In this document: in pieces, positions 50,733-61,190 of the stretch
Layout: each line of letters opens with the position of its first letter
How positions within the stretch are numbered: the stretch's first letter is position 1
NCBI GenBank assembly: GCA_973895155.1
Contig: OZ316893.1
Coordinates: forward strand, 17,050,001 to 17,114,000
Source of the DNA: Marsupella aquatica
Taxonomy: Eukaryota; Marchantiophyta
Direction: 5' to 3'
DNA length: 64,000 nt
Notes under the pieces: generated by a model
Told to the model about the DNA's origin: nothing
What the model saw: only the letters and a program-made list of their open reading frames with translations
Databases searched by the model: none
Program-made: the position numbers and the translations under genes

Positions 50733-51699
50733 GGGGCGGTTAGCAAAGGGTGGAAGCAGGCGCCGCGCGGGGCAGTTAAGTCAGCGGCATCTTTTGGTTA
50801 GGCGTAACGATAGAATAGCTGTCATTAGGCGCCGATTAGCGGCAGTAGGAAGAATTAGGGCCGGATCAGTTAGGATCAACCAACGTAGGATGGAGTCCAT
50901 CAACGGACTAGATTTTTGTCAGTAGGCTTGGTCGCTGCCATTCCGGTCAGCACCCTTGTCGTCGACGGTCAACCAGTCAGAGCGGGCGGCCGTTAGTCAG
51001 TAGGTAGTATCCCGGAAGGTAGTATCCTCCCGTTCTCTTCCGCAACTGTAGTATTTAGGCTTCCCCTTCCGCTATGGAAGGGGGGGAAGGCTTAGTTATC
51101 TCGGCAGAAGAAAAGGCGAGACACGGGGAGTCCCGGCCTGAGTAGGGTCAGAGCGCACCAAGGAGTGAGAGCCAGAGTCGAGCTTGTTGGGCAAGTGCGA
51201 GGCGGGGCCTCGTAGAGACTGGGCATCGACTGCCATTGGGCCTGCTGACCCCCTTAGAAGTCGAGTCAACCATGTAAACTGATGCTTCGCTGAGTAAATA
51301 TAGTCTTTTCCCTCTAATGTTTCCGCGAGTAACTGGTGTTTTGTGTATGCTTTGTCTGGGCAAAGGCGCCATTTCAAGGGACGTACCGGGTGCGGACCAA
51401 TGGTAGGGATTGCCACCCATTGCATGTCAAAGGTTCTATCGCATCGATGGCTTGAAAGCCCCAAGCCGGGAGTTAGTCAGAGTCACTAACTGAGGGGATA
51501 TTCCAGCGGTGGAAAACAAATATACCTATGACTAGTACGAATTATGTAAGTGTTATACCAGTAAGTTTATCGACTTAGCCCGACTTAGGGCTAAACGGGG
51601 CCACTACACACCTCCTTGCCCGAACCCTCACCCCTACTGGTGGTCGAGGTTGCGCCATGGAACTAAACTGGATTTAAGGCCCAGGTTAGGGACGCGACA
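50733..51699 (+). other. conserved 3' non-coding region of element C
   Basis: No gene. Blocks shared with element B in the same order: CACGGGGAGTCCCGGCCTGA, GAGCTTGTTGGGCAAGTGCG, GGCTTGAAAGCCCCAAGCCG, GCGGTGGAAAACAAATATAC, TTGCCCGAACCCTCA. Confidence 0.6.
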
Positions 51700-51704
51700 T
51701 CTGT

Positions 51705-52700
51705 ATTGGAGGAGGGCAGCTGCATGGAGTACCGCGTGGCCCCATGCTGATGTTGGGAGTTTCGTCTGCATCAATAGAGGTCTGGCTATAATCTGTAACC
51801 TTTTGATGAGGGATTCGGCTATTCCGTTCTGGAAGTGGGCATGGGCTACTGGGTACTGTATATTTATCCCTGCTGTTGTGCAGAAGTCTTCGAATGTCTA
51901 GGATGAAAATTCGCCAGCATTGTCAACCCTGAGGTGTCTTATCGGGTTGTCAGGGAATTGTGCTTTCAATTTTAGGATATGTGCCAATATCCTTGAAAAC
52001 ACTAAGTTTCTGGTTGATAGGAGTGATACTTGTGACCACTTCGAGGAAGCATCAATGATCACTAGGAAGAATCGGAAGGGGCCGATAGGTGGGTGTATGG
52101 GACCGCATACGTCTGCATGGAGTCTTTCCAAGAAGCTCGGGATGTTTTTGTTTGTTTTGCTTGGTGATGGTCTTGTGATCATTTTTCCCTGTGAGCAGGC
52201 GAGGCATGGAGTCTATATGGATCTTGGATGTACTGTGTTTGGTATTCCCTGTGTGTCCTTTATGATTCTGTGAAACATACTGGTGCCTGGGTGTCCCAGT
52301 CTCTGGTGCCATATGTCTGTGATTGAGGGTGGCTGTATGGCAGTGTGGTAACTCTGTGTTTTTGTGGCATAATATCCCGTAGGGTAGGCATCGAAGGTCT
52401 CTTTGACTTCGTTTCCATTGGGGGTTTTGGCAATAATATGTAATACTTCTTGTGTTTTTATCATGTTGGTGTGTATGTGCAGGTTATTTGCACATATGTC
52501 TTTGAAACTGAGCAAGTTTCTCGTGGCTTTTGGGGCGTATATCGCTGCTGAGATGTGGATGATTGACCCTCTCGGTAGTATTATTATTGCAGGTCCATAT
52601 CCTTCCTCTAGTTGGTGTTGGCCTAGTATGGTAGTAACTCATCTTTGGGAAGGGATTATTTTGCTAAAGTCTTTTCTCTCCCGCAGGATTGTGTGGGTTG
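51705..52700 (-). pseudogene. copia-2 protease and integrase N-terminal region
   Basis: Protease DFCIVDSGTTHTIL (about 52730), then TGA near 52648; gag-pre-integrase HHCC (DIWHQRLGHPGTSMFHRII ... CLACSQGK) with TAG at 52213 between its parts; DDE core (HADVCGPIHPPIGP, RVDNAGEFSS) with TAG at 51898; then AHFQNGIAESLIKRLQII up to the element C junction. All in one frame. Confidence 0.8.
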
Positions 52701-53022
52701 TCCCACTATCAACGATGCAAAAATCCAAATCATTCATGGTTGGGTTTTGGTTTACCAAGTGGATTTCTGGTAAGATTTCAGCAGATTCTAGAAAAGCTCC
52801 ATGGGTCTCAAATTCCGGTTGTGTTAAGCTCTTTTTGTATAGAGCTACCAGGTGGGTTGGGGCGCGGCATACCTTTTGTGTATGGCCTCTAGTTCCACAC
52901 TTGTAGCATGTTATCGGGTTGTCTTGTCTCCCTCTTTGGCTGCTTCTGTCTTGGTCTCTCTGTTGTGGGTATCTGGATCCTCTCCTCCAGGTTGTTCTTT
53001 CGTTGTTGTATCTCCCCCTGCC

Positions 53023-53784
53023 TCAGCCCCTGCCTCCATATTGTGGTCTTCTTCCTCCCCCTTGGTTATACCCTCCTCTGCCTCGGAATGTTCCTCTGCC
53101 TCTTTGGTATTGACCTCTTTCTCTGTATTGGTTCCTGTTCCTGTTTTGTGTATTTTGGGGTACAGTATAATGTGTTTCAGTGTTGGGTTGCGGGGGAAGG
53201 GTTCCAGGGGGTCTTTCTCTCGTGTTTTGTAGTAGGAGGATTTGATGCTTTTCTGCTAGTAGCATGTGTGCCATTAATTCTGAGTATTTGGTGAATCTCA
53301 TGTTCCGATATTGAGTAGATAGGATCAGATTTGTTGCGTGAAATGTTGATAAGGTTTTCTCGATTTGTTCTTCGTCTCCCACCGGTTGGTTGCAGATGGC
53401 TAGTTGTGAGGTAATCCTGAATAACTCACTGTTGTATTCGGCAATTGTTTTGAAATCTTGAACCCGCAGGTTTACCCAGTCGTGCCGTGCCGCGGGCAGG
53501 AATATCGTCCTTGTGTGATCGAACCGTGCTTGCAGCTCACCCCATAGGATACGAGGATTATATTTGTTCATATATTGCCGCCTTAGTGGTTCTGCCAAAT
53601 GATGTCTTACGAGTATTAGAGCTTTAGCTTTTTGCTGAAGTGTTGGTCCCGCGTCCGTTAGAGTAGCATCTTGGAGGTCCTTTGATGTCAAATGCGCCTC
53701 TACATCGAGTGACCATGATAGGTAGTTAGATCCGTCGATGCTTAATGCTTGGAAGAGCAATTTTTCCATTGTATTGGTAGCCAT
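53023..53784 (-). CDS. copia-2 gag
   Basis: 254 codons from ATG (MATNTMEKLLFQALSIDGSN). UBN2-type gag (YLSWSLDVEAHL, ILWGELQARFDHTRTIFLPA, VNLRVQDFKTIAEYNSEL), then an RG/NQ-rich basic tail (RGRGTFRGRGGYNQGGG). A CCHC knuckle, CYKCGTRGHTQKVC, follows at about 52880 in the next frame segment. Confidence 0.85.
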   Translation of the reverse strand: MATNTMEKLLFQALSIDGSNYLSWSLDVEAHLTSKDLQDATLTDAGPTLQQKAKALILVRHHLAEPLRRQYMNKYNPRILWGELQARFDHTRTIFLPAARHDWVNLRVQDFKTIAEYNSELFRITSQLAICNQPVGDEEQIEKTLSTFHATNLILSTQYRNMRFTKYSELMAHMLLAEKHQILLLQNTRERPPGTLPPQPNTETHYTVPQNTQNRNRNQYRERGQYQRGRGTFRGRGGYNQGGGRRPQYGGRG

Positions 53785-56261
53785 CTGCTTTCACTAGTTA
53801 TATATTGGTTCCCAATGTTTGGAGAGGATAATTATGATCCAAATCTCAATTGGTGATTGTAAAGTTTCAATATGTGGTATAATTCTGAAATTTCGGAGGG
53901 AGAGGAAAGAAGTGGATTATCTTGATTGGTGTCAAAGTGTCAAACACTTGTCAAGGAGCATAAGCGGCTTTTCTCCCCAAAAGACTACCTAATACCTGCT
54001 CCATATCATACCAGGGTCACAAAGGATTGACAAAACTTCTGAAATGTGCCTACAATGACTAATCACTCCATACATAAGTAGTTTCAACTCTCCACTTCTA
54101 GAGAGGTAGTCCCCTTGACTACTTTTGTACTCACACCCTTCCCCTCTCCTCTACTCCAAGGATCAGCAAGGGGGATCTCTGCTCCAAGCTGTCACCTTAG
54201 AGAAGAGTCTCACACAAACACCCAAGAACCAAAGTACTTTCCTCTTCAAGCTTAATCTCCTCAAGACCCTCAAATTAGTGTTACCCCTCAACCTTGCCCC
54301 CTGGCCTTGGTTTGGGTCCACACATCCCCTTTGAGCTCTAGAAAAGGCTCTTCTATCTAAGTACTCTTCCTCTTGTTCTTACTTCTTGTTAACACCATAC
54401 ACCAAGCAAAATACTTTCCACCCTCAAGCTATAATCCTCTCTAAGTCTCAAAGTAGTGCTCTATCTTAACCTTGCCTCTTGGCCTTGGTTTTGTACTGGC
54501 ACATCCCCTTCAAGCTTAGACCAAGATTACATCATAGCATGGACTCTTCTCTTGCTCTCATATGCTTCAAATGCACTCACACTTAATGGTCACAATGAAG
54601 ATTAGCAAGTCTCCTTTTATTGCATCACCTTTACAACAAAAGTTTACTACACATTCTCCACACTAAGCATGGACCACCTCTCCCTTCTCAAGCTTAGCCC
54701 TACCTTGGCAAGGTAGAGATTCCACTTAAGAGATGAGACTCCCGGTCCCTAACAAATGAAAACTTCCTCCTTATATACTATTCTCCTTCCACACCACACC
54801 ACACCACACCAAGGTAGCCCACCAAGGACCAAGGACCAAGGACCAAAGTAGAGGACCAAGGTAGAGGACCAAAGTAGCCCACCAAGGACCAAGGACCAAA
54901 GTAGAGGACCAAAGTAGCCCACCAAGGACCAAGGACCAAAGTAGCCCACCAAGGACCAAGGACCAAGGTAGCCCACCAAGGACCAAGGTCCAATCACCAA
55001 AGTCCTACTAACTACCAAAGTCACACTACAACAAAAGTCCAACTAACTACCACTCCCACTCAAGCTCCTTCACCTTGTGATTGCCTGGTCTATTCAACCA
55101 TCTCCTAGCTGCCCTTGTGCTTGACTTATTCCTGCCTTGTGGTAGCCTCGTCGAAGCGTTTTTACACTTAGTCGGATTTCGTTATTTGGGAAAAACTATA
55201 ATTCCCCGGCCCATATTGTACCCACCGCCAAAAATCACCCATAAGGCCAAAAAGACTTTTGAGTAGATCCATAGATTTTCTTGACATAGGGCTATGTCCT
55301 GGTTTACTAAGATCTAAACAAAACCCTATAACCAATTTTCTAAAATTAGGTAAAGAGGGTTAATTCTTATGTTTTCCAAAATTCTTCTCAACTTTGAGAT
55401 TCTCCCAAAAAGTAACCAAAGGTAACCAAGTTCTCCCACAAGTTTCCAGGGATAGAGTGGACCATATTTAACCTATTTTGCAACTTGGAACCCCTACCTT
55501 TTCCCATCAGCTATTTTTCCCAAGACCCGCTATTTGGTAACTTTAAGTTTTGCCAAAATACTTACAACTCCTAGGTTAAGACCCCACTTGACTTTGTGAC
55601 TTTTATGTGTGGTCTAGGGACTACCTAGCATCCATAGGGTGAGTCTTAGCAAAACTTATCACTCAAAAGTATCGGTCATGCCTTCGGCCCGACTTGCCGA
55701 CTACCGTAACTTTTTTCCGCCCTTACCAAATAACTTACTCAACTCTTGATACTTCTTAGAGAAACATGTCCTCTCCCTCAATTTATTTCCCTACTCTACT
55801 TCCCTAGTTATTAAGTTACCTTAAACCTAACAACTCTGCTAATCACTAAACTATGTAATTACTACTCCTTGAAAGCAAAAAACTGACGCATTTCCTACTC
55901 AAGCCTCCCTTGAGCCATTCCACACAGAGCTTGGAGTGGGTGTTGTAAATTCGCCTCAATTAATGTCGTTTCTTTTCTTTGGAATTCTGCTCTTCTTAGT
56001 TGTGAATGTTGCATTCGTTGCTCCAATAACCGTTTTTAATCGTTGGATGCTATTTGTGGTGTCATTCAACGTGGGGGACTTCATCCTCATCCTCCTCGAA
56101 TTTGTGGTCCCATTTTTTGTGCCAATTAGATTGTCTAAAAGGGAGAAGAGAAATCTCCCTCGCGTCCAATGATTTCTCAGTCAGAAAAAAATTTCCTTGA
56201 TTTGTAGCCAAGCCACTCTCATTCGGTTCTACATCGATTTCCTTGAAAACAATTGTAGAGC
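53785..56261. other. copia-2 long leader with unidentified content
   Basis: About 2.5 kb between gag and the 5' LTR. No gene is recognised. It contains pyrimidine-rich repeats (CAAGCTTA..CTC, TTGCCCCTGGCCTTGG / TTGCCTCTTGGCCTTGG) and the tandem array at 54778-55000. It may include an unrecognised insertion or solo LTR; no TSD pair could be fixed. Confidence 0.4.
54778..55000. repeat. GGACCAA/CCCACCAA tandem array
   Basis: Short units CCAAGGACCAA, AGTAGAGGACCAA and TAGCCCACCAA alternate in higher-order order for more than 200 bp, preceded by (CACAC)n. All minus-strand frames stay open, which creates spurious W/L/G-rich open frames. Confidence 0.85.
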
Positions 56262-56279
56262 GTTATCGTGCTGATAACG
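56262..56279 (-). other. copia-2 primer binding site
   Basis: Minus-strand CGTTATCAGCACGATAACG directly follows the 5' LTR. The TTATCAGCACG form is a PBS seen in many plant Copia elements. It can also fold back on itself (CGTTATC / GATAACG). Confidence 0.65.
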
Positions 56280-56404
56280 TGTTGAAACACCATCAGAATA
56301 ATGTTGATCTTCTCATTCATGTGTGTAGTCTTTATACATCGAGGTGGTTACTTTAATAGTAACTACCTAAGGTTTGGTGTTAAACCTTACCCTAGAGTAG
56401 ACTT
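56280..56404 (-). repeat. copia-2 5' LTR, first part (interrupted by LINE)
   Basis: Matches 44540-44664; the remaining 18 bases lie at 57935-57952 after the LINE. Confidence 0.88.
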
Positions 56405-57918
56405 CTTGGAATGGTTTTTTTTATAAATTTTAATACCGTGAAAGACCCCACGGATAGGGGGAACAACAGCCCTTAATACAGGGACAGCAACAGCACACTA
56501 GCGAGCCACAAAGAGAGCCCAAAAGCACAAAAGAGAGCATCAAAGCCCCAGGGAGAGCCCCCCCTCAAAGAAGGGAAATAACACCGATCAAGAGAGCACC
56601 CATGCCCTTCCCACAGCAGCCCCCCAAAAAGCAGACCCCTCAATCAGCAACGCCGCCGCTAGAGGGCACCAAGAGAATCCTGTCCCCATCCCGTCTCAGC
56701 CAGATTTGCCTCGTTCCCCGCAACCATTCCTGAGCCCGGTTCAACCGAGAGCGACGCCGCCCAAAGCGTAAACCAGCCCCAACCGCATGGATGTGGTTGG
56801 CAGTCTCAGCAAGCATCAGGCCCATGTCAAATGAACGTCCCACCTTATCAGCGAACATATGTTCATTTCTTCCCAGCCAAATCATCCAGAGAGTCTGATA
56901 TACACAAAAGATCCTAGCAGTGTGAATAGGCTCCGGTCCTGTCGATGCATCAAGAATAGCCAGCAGACCACCTCCAATGGGTAAGCGAAGCTTCGTCAAA
57001 ATCCTGTTACACATCCTCCAGCAACATGAGGCATGGGAACAGTCAATGAACAAATGTTGCATCGTCTCCAAGACCCCACAACAAAGCTTGCAATTCCCAG
57101 TACCAGCCTGGATACGGAGGGCCCGTTGACCAGTAAACAATCCACCAACCAGGATCCGCCAGATAAAGGTTTTTGCTCTGCAGGAGAGGTCAGAAATCCA
57201 CAGCTTCTTCCATCCAATGCACCATTCAATTTCCGACCAGTGTGAGGACCAGCACCTATTAAGCAGCACATGAAGGCTCATCTTGGGTCTCAAGAACTGG
57301 TAGACCCTGCAGTTGGTGATCTGAAAGTCCTTGAGAGGTTCTGCCCTGTCAGACCAGCGCCACTGTCTGGCCGGAGGATCCCTGTCCCACCTGCAGGCAG
57401 TTGACTCCCAAATTCTCCCTAGGAACGCTCTAGCCAGCCCTCTGTGCTCCCCCGTGAATCCTCGCAGCACCTGCCCCCTAAGCGGAAGGTCTTTCCAGCC
57501 CCCTGTCTCAACCGACCATCCGTCCTGAATTGATCTCATTCCCAAGTGTCCGCGAATAGCAGTGACTCCTACAATGTCCACATTTGGCAATGAATTGAAA
57601 TCTACCATACATCTAATTGCATCGTTAATGCTCCAGCATCCAGGGGCACCATATCTCCCAAGACAAAAAGCCAGATGGGCACGCAGCTCCTCCCAAGCCT
57701 TCCATAGACCACTTGTATACCTGAGACCACCACCTGCCCTAGGAGTACAGAGCAGAAGCCTATCCTTGAACGTGTAATTGTTTCTTCTGATCACCTTGTA
57801 ATTCAACCATCCCATTAAAGATAAGTTGGCTGCCAGCATCTTCGACCATTCCCTGTCTAGATACTCTAGGGCCTTAGTGAACCATTGTGATAATAATGCA
57901 TTGGAGTGGCTTCTGAAG
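56405..57918 (-). mobile_element. 5'-truncated LINE (L1/RTE-type plant non-LTR element) in the copia-2 LTR
   Basis: Flanked by a 16-bp TSD ACCCTAGAGTAGACTT (56389-56404 and 57919-57934). A short poly(T) on the plus strand near 56415 marks the 3' end of the minus-strand element. Long variable TSD plus 5' truncation is the mark of target-primed reverse transcription. Confidence 0.85.
56640..57839 (-). CDS. LINE ORF2 C-terminal fragment with zf-RVT domain
   Basis: 399 codons, open throughout. It shows WKKLWISDLSCRAKTFIW..L and CKLCCGVLETMQHLFIDCSH, the zinc-binding reverse-transcriptase tail of plant LINEs, then WMIWLGRNEHMF. Endonuclease and RT catalytic parts are missing because of 5' truncation. 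Confidence 0.82.
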   Translation of the reverse strand: MLAANLSLMGWLNYKVIRRNNYTFKDRLLLCTPRAGGGLRYTSGLWKAWEELRAHLAFCLGRYGAPGCWSINDAIRCMVDFNSLPNVDIVGVTAIRGHLGMRSIQDGWSVETGGWKDLPLRGQVLRGFTGEHRGLARAFLGRIWESTACRWDRDPPARQWRWSDRAEPLKDFQITNCRVYQFLRPKMSLHVLLNRCWSSHWSEIEWCIGWKKLWISDLSCRAKTFIWRILVGGLFTGQRALRIQAGTGNCKLCCGVLETMQHLFIDCSHASCCWRMCNRILTKLRLPIGGGLLAILDASTGPEPIHTARIFCVYQTLWMIWLGRNEHMFADKVGRSFDMGLMLAETANHIHAVGAGLRFGRRRSRLNRAQEWLRGTRQIWLRRDGDRILLVPSSGGVAD

Positions 57919-57957
57919 ACCCTAGAGTAGACTTAACCTATGGGTTCTAACAATCAG

Positions 57958-58240
57958 AGCATTTTTGCACAATTGTAGGTGACAGTCCCACAGTGCGGCA
58001 CCCATAACACATGGCCTGGTCCTGGTTACAATTTGGGCAAAACCATGGCTTCCCTCCATGATGGAGGGGAAGGACTACATAGGGGCAAGAGTCATTAGGG
58101 GCTTCATCTCCAACCACATAATGAAATTGCCTGTGACATGGCCCATCACAAATTACCAACATCCCACCATGCTCACAAATTGCACAAACATGAGGGCTGG
58201 TTTGTAGAATCTCTTGCTCAGAGAACAAGGGAATACACAA
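57958..58240 (-). pseudogene. EDM2-like PHD-finger protein, PHD part (severed by copia-2)
   Basis: CAICEHGGMLVICDGPCHRQFH is a PHD-type Cys4-His-Cys3 start; KPWFCPNCNQDQAMCYGCRTVG continues the finger. EDM2-type proteins have this unusual multi-PHD array. The frame goes on at 44534 beyond copia-2. Upstream exons are not clearly recognised. With the insertion the gene cannot make an intact protein unless copia-2 is spliced out. Confidence 0.6.
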
Positions 58241-59040
58241 TACCTCTTCTAAAGCGGACTGTTGTTGCTTTCTTCATGTTTGAAGTCCTTGTCGGCATGG
58301 TTACAACTGAAATCATCACAAAGCACATCACATATGAGAGGGACATGTATGATACTGGGCAATCCATAGACAAAGATAAGGTTAATCATAGCACTTGGAG
58401 AAATCCACATTTGAAGTAGTTACAAACTTGCTCCAATGATCTGCAAACCTCCCTCCTAGATGAAGTCAACTACACAGTGCAGCCTGGACACCCACCAACC
58501 AAGACATACATAAATACAATGCCAGCTTGCAAAACTTTGCCACATAATGGGAATGAAAATTATTCTCATATATCATGGATGGTACAATTGCAGCCTTGCA
58601 AACAAAGGCCTAGTCATCCTGGACCTCAAGTCATGAACAACGCATCCATGTACTATCAGGGACTACAATGTCAAGCATCCATGGGCTGTAACCTTAGCTT
58701 GACCTGGAATACTATCTGGGGCTACAATATCAAGCTCAGTTATATGTGGAATACTATTTGGGACTACAATGTCAAGCGTGTCCGAGATGACAATCTTGCG
58801 TAAAAGACACTCATTTTGAGGCCAAATGGTTGGCCTTATACAAGAGCACCTCCAGCGACGTGTGACAACTTTGCCATGCTTTCCCATGTATGTCCTAGTA
58901 ACAAGTCTTCCACGCATTTTTAAGCAGAAGCAATGGAACCATTCAAAATTGCCATCACCAACCCTGCACTTCACACAAGATTCATAATTTGCTTCTAATG
59001 TAATGCCCAATTTAGCCATGGCACTATTTTTTTTACTCGG
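58241..59040 (-). other. possible upstream exons; Cys-rich open frame at 58663-59019
   Basis: A 118-codon minus-strand frame from ATG 59019 (MAKLGITLEANYESCVKCR) has a Cys/His pattern (CVKC ... WFHCFC ... RWRCSC) that suggests zinc binding. It may be an upstream exon of the EDM2-like gene. Two imperfect repeats ATACTATTTGGGACTACAAT / ATACTATCTGGGGCTACAAT lie near 58710-58770. No splice sites were fixed. Confidence 0.35.
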
Positions 59041-60714
59041 TGAATGGCCAGGCGATCAGACGTGCAATGACAGGCAACTTACAATTCACTAGGTACAATA
59101 TGTGCTCTAGCAAACTGCTTCACCGCAAGTGCTGGTGCTCACAGCTGCAAGCGCTGATGACAACCTCTAGAATTGCTTTTGCAACCTGTGAACAAAATTA
59201 AAACCACCATTTCAATAAGTTTCAAATGCTGCAAGCGCTGAAGACAACCAATTGGCCATGATGCATGTTACGACAACAATAAACAAATAATTGGGCTCAA
59301 CAGACCTGAATAGCTAACATGAATAGCTACCCTGAATAGGATCATGGACCTCTCATAGCTATGGTGTCCTTCCTACATTACACATTGGTCTAATTTATGC
59401 AGTGTTTCACTACGATTGTGTTCCATAGAAGAGCATCCAATCTGGCTGACCATTGGAGGGAGCTTGGGCTGGGTCACAGCTACAGCAATTACTCCTCTGC
59501 AAATGTTGTTTGTTGGTAACACATGTTTACTCATCAGTAGACGAATGAAGCATCTGAGGTTTTCAAAACTTGTGCTCTGATGAGGGAGTGAGTGACGTGG
59601 GAGCCATGATAATCATAGATTCAGTGCGAAAGCAAAATCCATGCTCAAAGGTAAACGTGGCGAAATTGGGTATATGTTCTTCGCTGCCAAAGCTTCTGTT
59701 TGCGCAGCGAAATCCACGAAAGGAATGAAGGAACAAGGGGGAACTCCAGACTCAAGAGCCTCAATTGCTGCATTGTGGAAACGCGTTGCGTGGGAGCGCG
59801 AAGGCGGAGGAAGATGAGGAGGTAGAAGAACCAGACCACCAAACAGAGAATTTACTACATCAAAGACACTACAGAGATGAGCGCATCAATGTGCATTATG
59901 GGCTACACATATTCAAGTGCGGATCCCTTTTTTGCAATCAACTCATGAAAATAGAGGATTTACACTTACTTGCCCCACCACAAATCATTCTTGGAAGTGT
60001 CTTCCTTGACAACACGTTTGTCCTTCGGAGATTGGCCAGTTTTCGCCCCGGAAAGCGTGGCAAGAGCCCCTGTCGAGGTGATGTACAAACTCTTCTCGTG
60101 CTTCAGAGCCTGTTTGTAAAGCGCTGCAAAGAGAAATGGCAAAAACTTTAGTCATTATAATTGAATCAGACCATGGGAACAGACAGAGACAGCTTCCAAT
60201 CGCTCAACTAAATCCTAACGCAACAACCATGACGATTGTGACCCGTATGCGGCGAATGGATCACGAGCATCGAGAATTCATCGTCCCTCAAAGACACAGC
60301 TATGCTAGGACAGGACACGACGAGAGGGCACCGATCACCATATCTAGAGAGCTGATTTATTCGTCTCCTACAAATCATAAGTCGCACAGTAGAGTTACTA
60401 CGCATCTTAACGCAGGAAGGAAGGTAAAAGGTAGTTTTTTTACCAGGCATCCATTGGAAATGAAAGCAACTTCTGAACTATCGACATGATGTGATAGAGT
60501 ACAAGAAAGAACAAGCAGCGACGCCACACTCCCGGCACCCACCTCCTGTTTGAGCAGCTACAACGCAGCACTTGCAACAGCCACACTCCCGCCCGCACTC
60601 CTTGTTTGAGCAACAACACAGCAGTTCACATAAACTTTCCTATCATTTCAGCAAGCAGGAACGTAGCACACTCCCTCAACCAAGACAATAGCACACCTAT
60701 ACACTCCAACCTTG
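59041..60714. other. intergenic; no gene recognised
   Basis: Short open frames on both strands (for example 59645-59842 minus and 59765-60151 plus) have no recognisable motif. AT-rich flanks resemble plant intergenic DNA. Confidence 0.4.
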
Positions 60715-61190
60715 CAGCGCAACGCTCTCGCCCGATCCTTCACTCCCGGGTTCACTCCAAGCAGCAGTGCAGCCGAGAAGTCTCGCTCTCCCCTTCACTC
60801 TAAGCAGCAGTGCAGCTGAGAAGTCTCGCTCTCCCCTTCACTCTAAGCAGCAGCGCAGCCAAGAACGACCTCGATCCTTCACTCCCAAGTAGCAGCGCGC
60901 AGTCAAGAACTCTTGGTTGATCCTTCACTTCAAGCAGCAGCGGCAGCAACGCAGCCGAGAGCGCAACACTCTCGCTCTCCCCTTCACTCCAAGGCACAGC
61001 CAACAACTCTCGCTTGATCCTTCGCTCTAAGGAGCAATGCAGCCGATAAATGTTGCTTGATCCTTCACTCCAAGCAGCCGTAGCAGCAGCGCAGGCGAGA
61101 CCACAACACTCTCGCTCAATCCTTCTTCACTCGCATCCGAGGTCACAACACTTTCTCTCGATCCTTCTTTGCTCCAAGCAGCAGCACACT
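60715..61190. repeat. degenerate minisatellite, CTCTCGCTC...CTTCACTC...AGCAGCAG units
   Basis: Imperfect units of about 40-55 bases share CTCTCGCTCTCCCCTTCACT, AAGCAGCAG and CAGCCGAGA. At least eight copies are visible, with a perfect-looking duplication around 60780-60850. Confidence 0.75.

Larger units (their letters stand above)
47862..51699 (+). mobile_element. element C: second member of the LTR-less TG...CA family
   Basis: 3,838 bp with exact 5-bp TSDs (TCTGT at 47857-47861 and 51700-51704), inserted in copia-2 integrase; the host frame closes across it (ALLQYR to PSAFNDKT). It starts TGTGACACGGGTAACGTGTCA, whose first 22 bases form a small hairpin (GTGACACG / CGTGTCAC), and ends TTAGGGACGCGACA. 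No LTRs were found by eye. It shares gene plan and 3' non-coding blocks with element B, though copies are quite diverged, so this is a family with at least two separate insertions. Confidence 0.75.
44540..57952 (-). mobile_element. copia-2: Ty1/Copia retrotransposon with short LTRs inside the EDM2-like gene
   Basis: Exact 5-bp TSD, 144-bp LTRs, PBS, polypurine tract and gag-pol on the minus strand. It holds element C (47862-51699) in integrase and a LINE (56405-57918) in the 5' LTR. Without these the element is about 8 kb. A leader of about 2.5 kb between the 5' LTR and gag is unusually long. Confidence 0.9.

Noticed and set aside
54749-55042. W/L/G/S-rich minus-strand open frames (repeat protein)
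   Set aside because: They are translations of a short tandem DNA array in all frames, with no start context or homologous domain.
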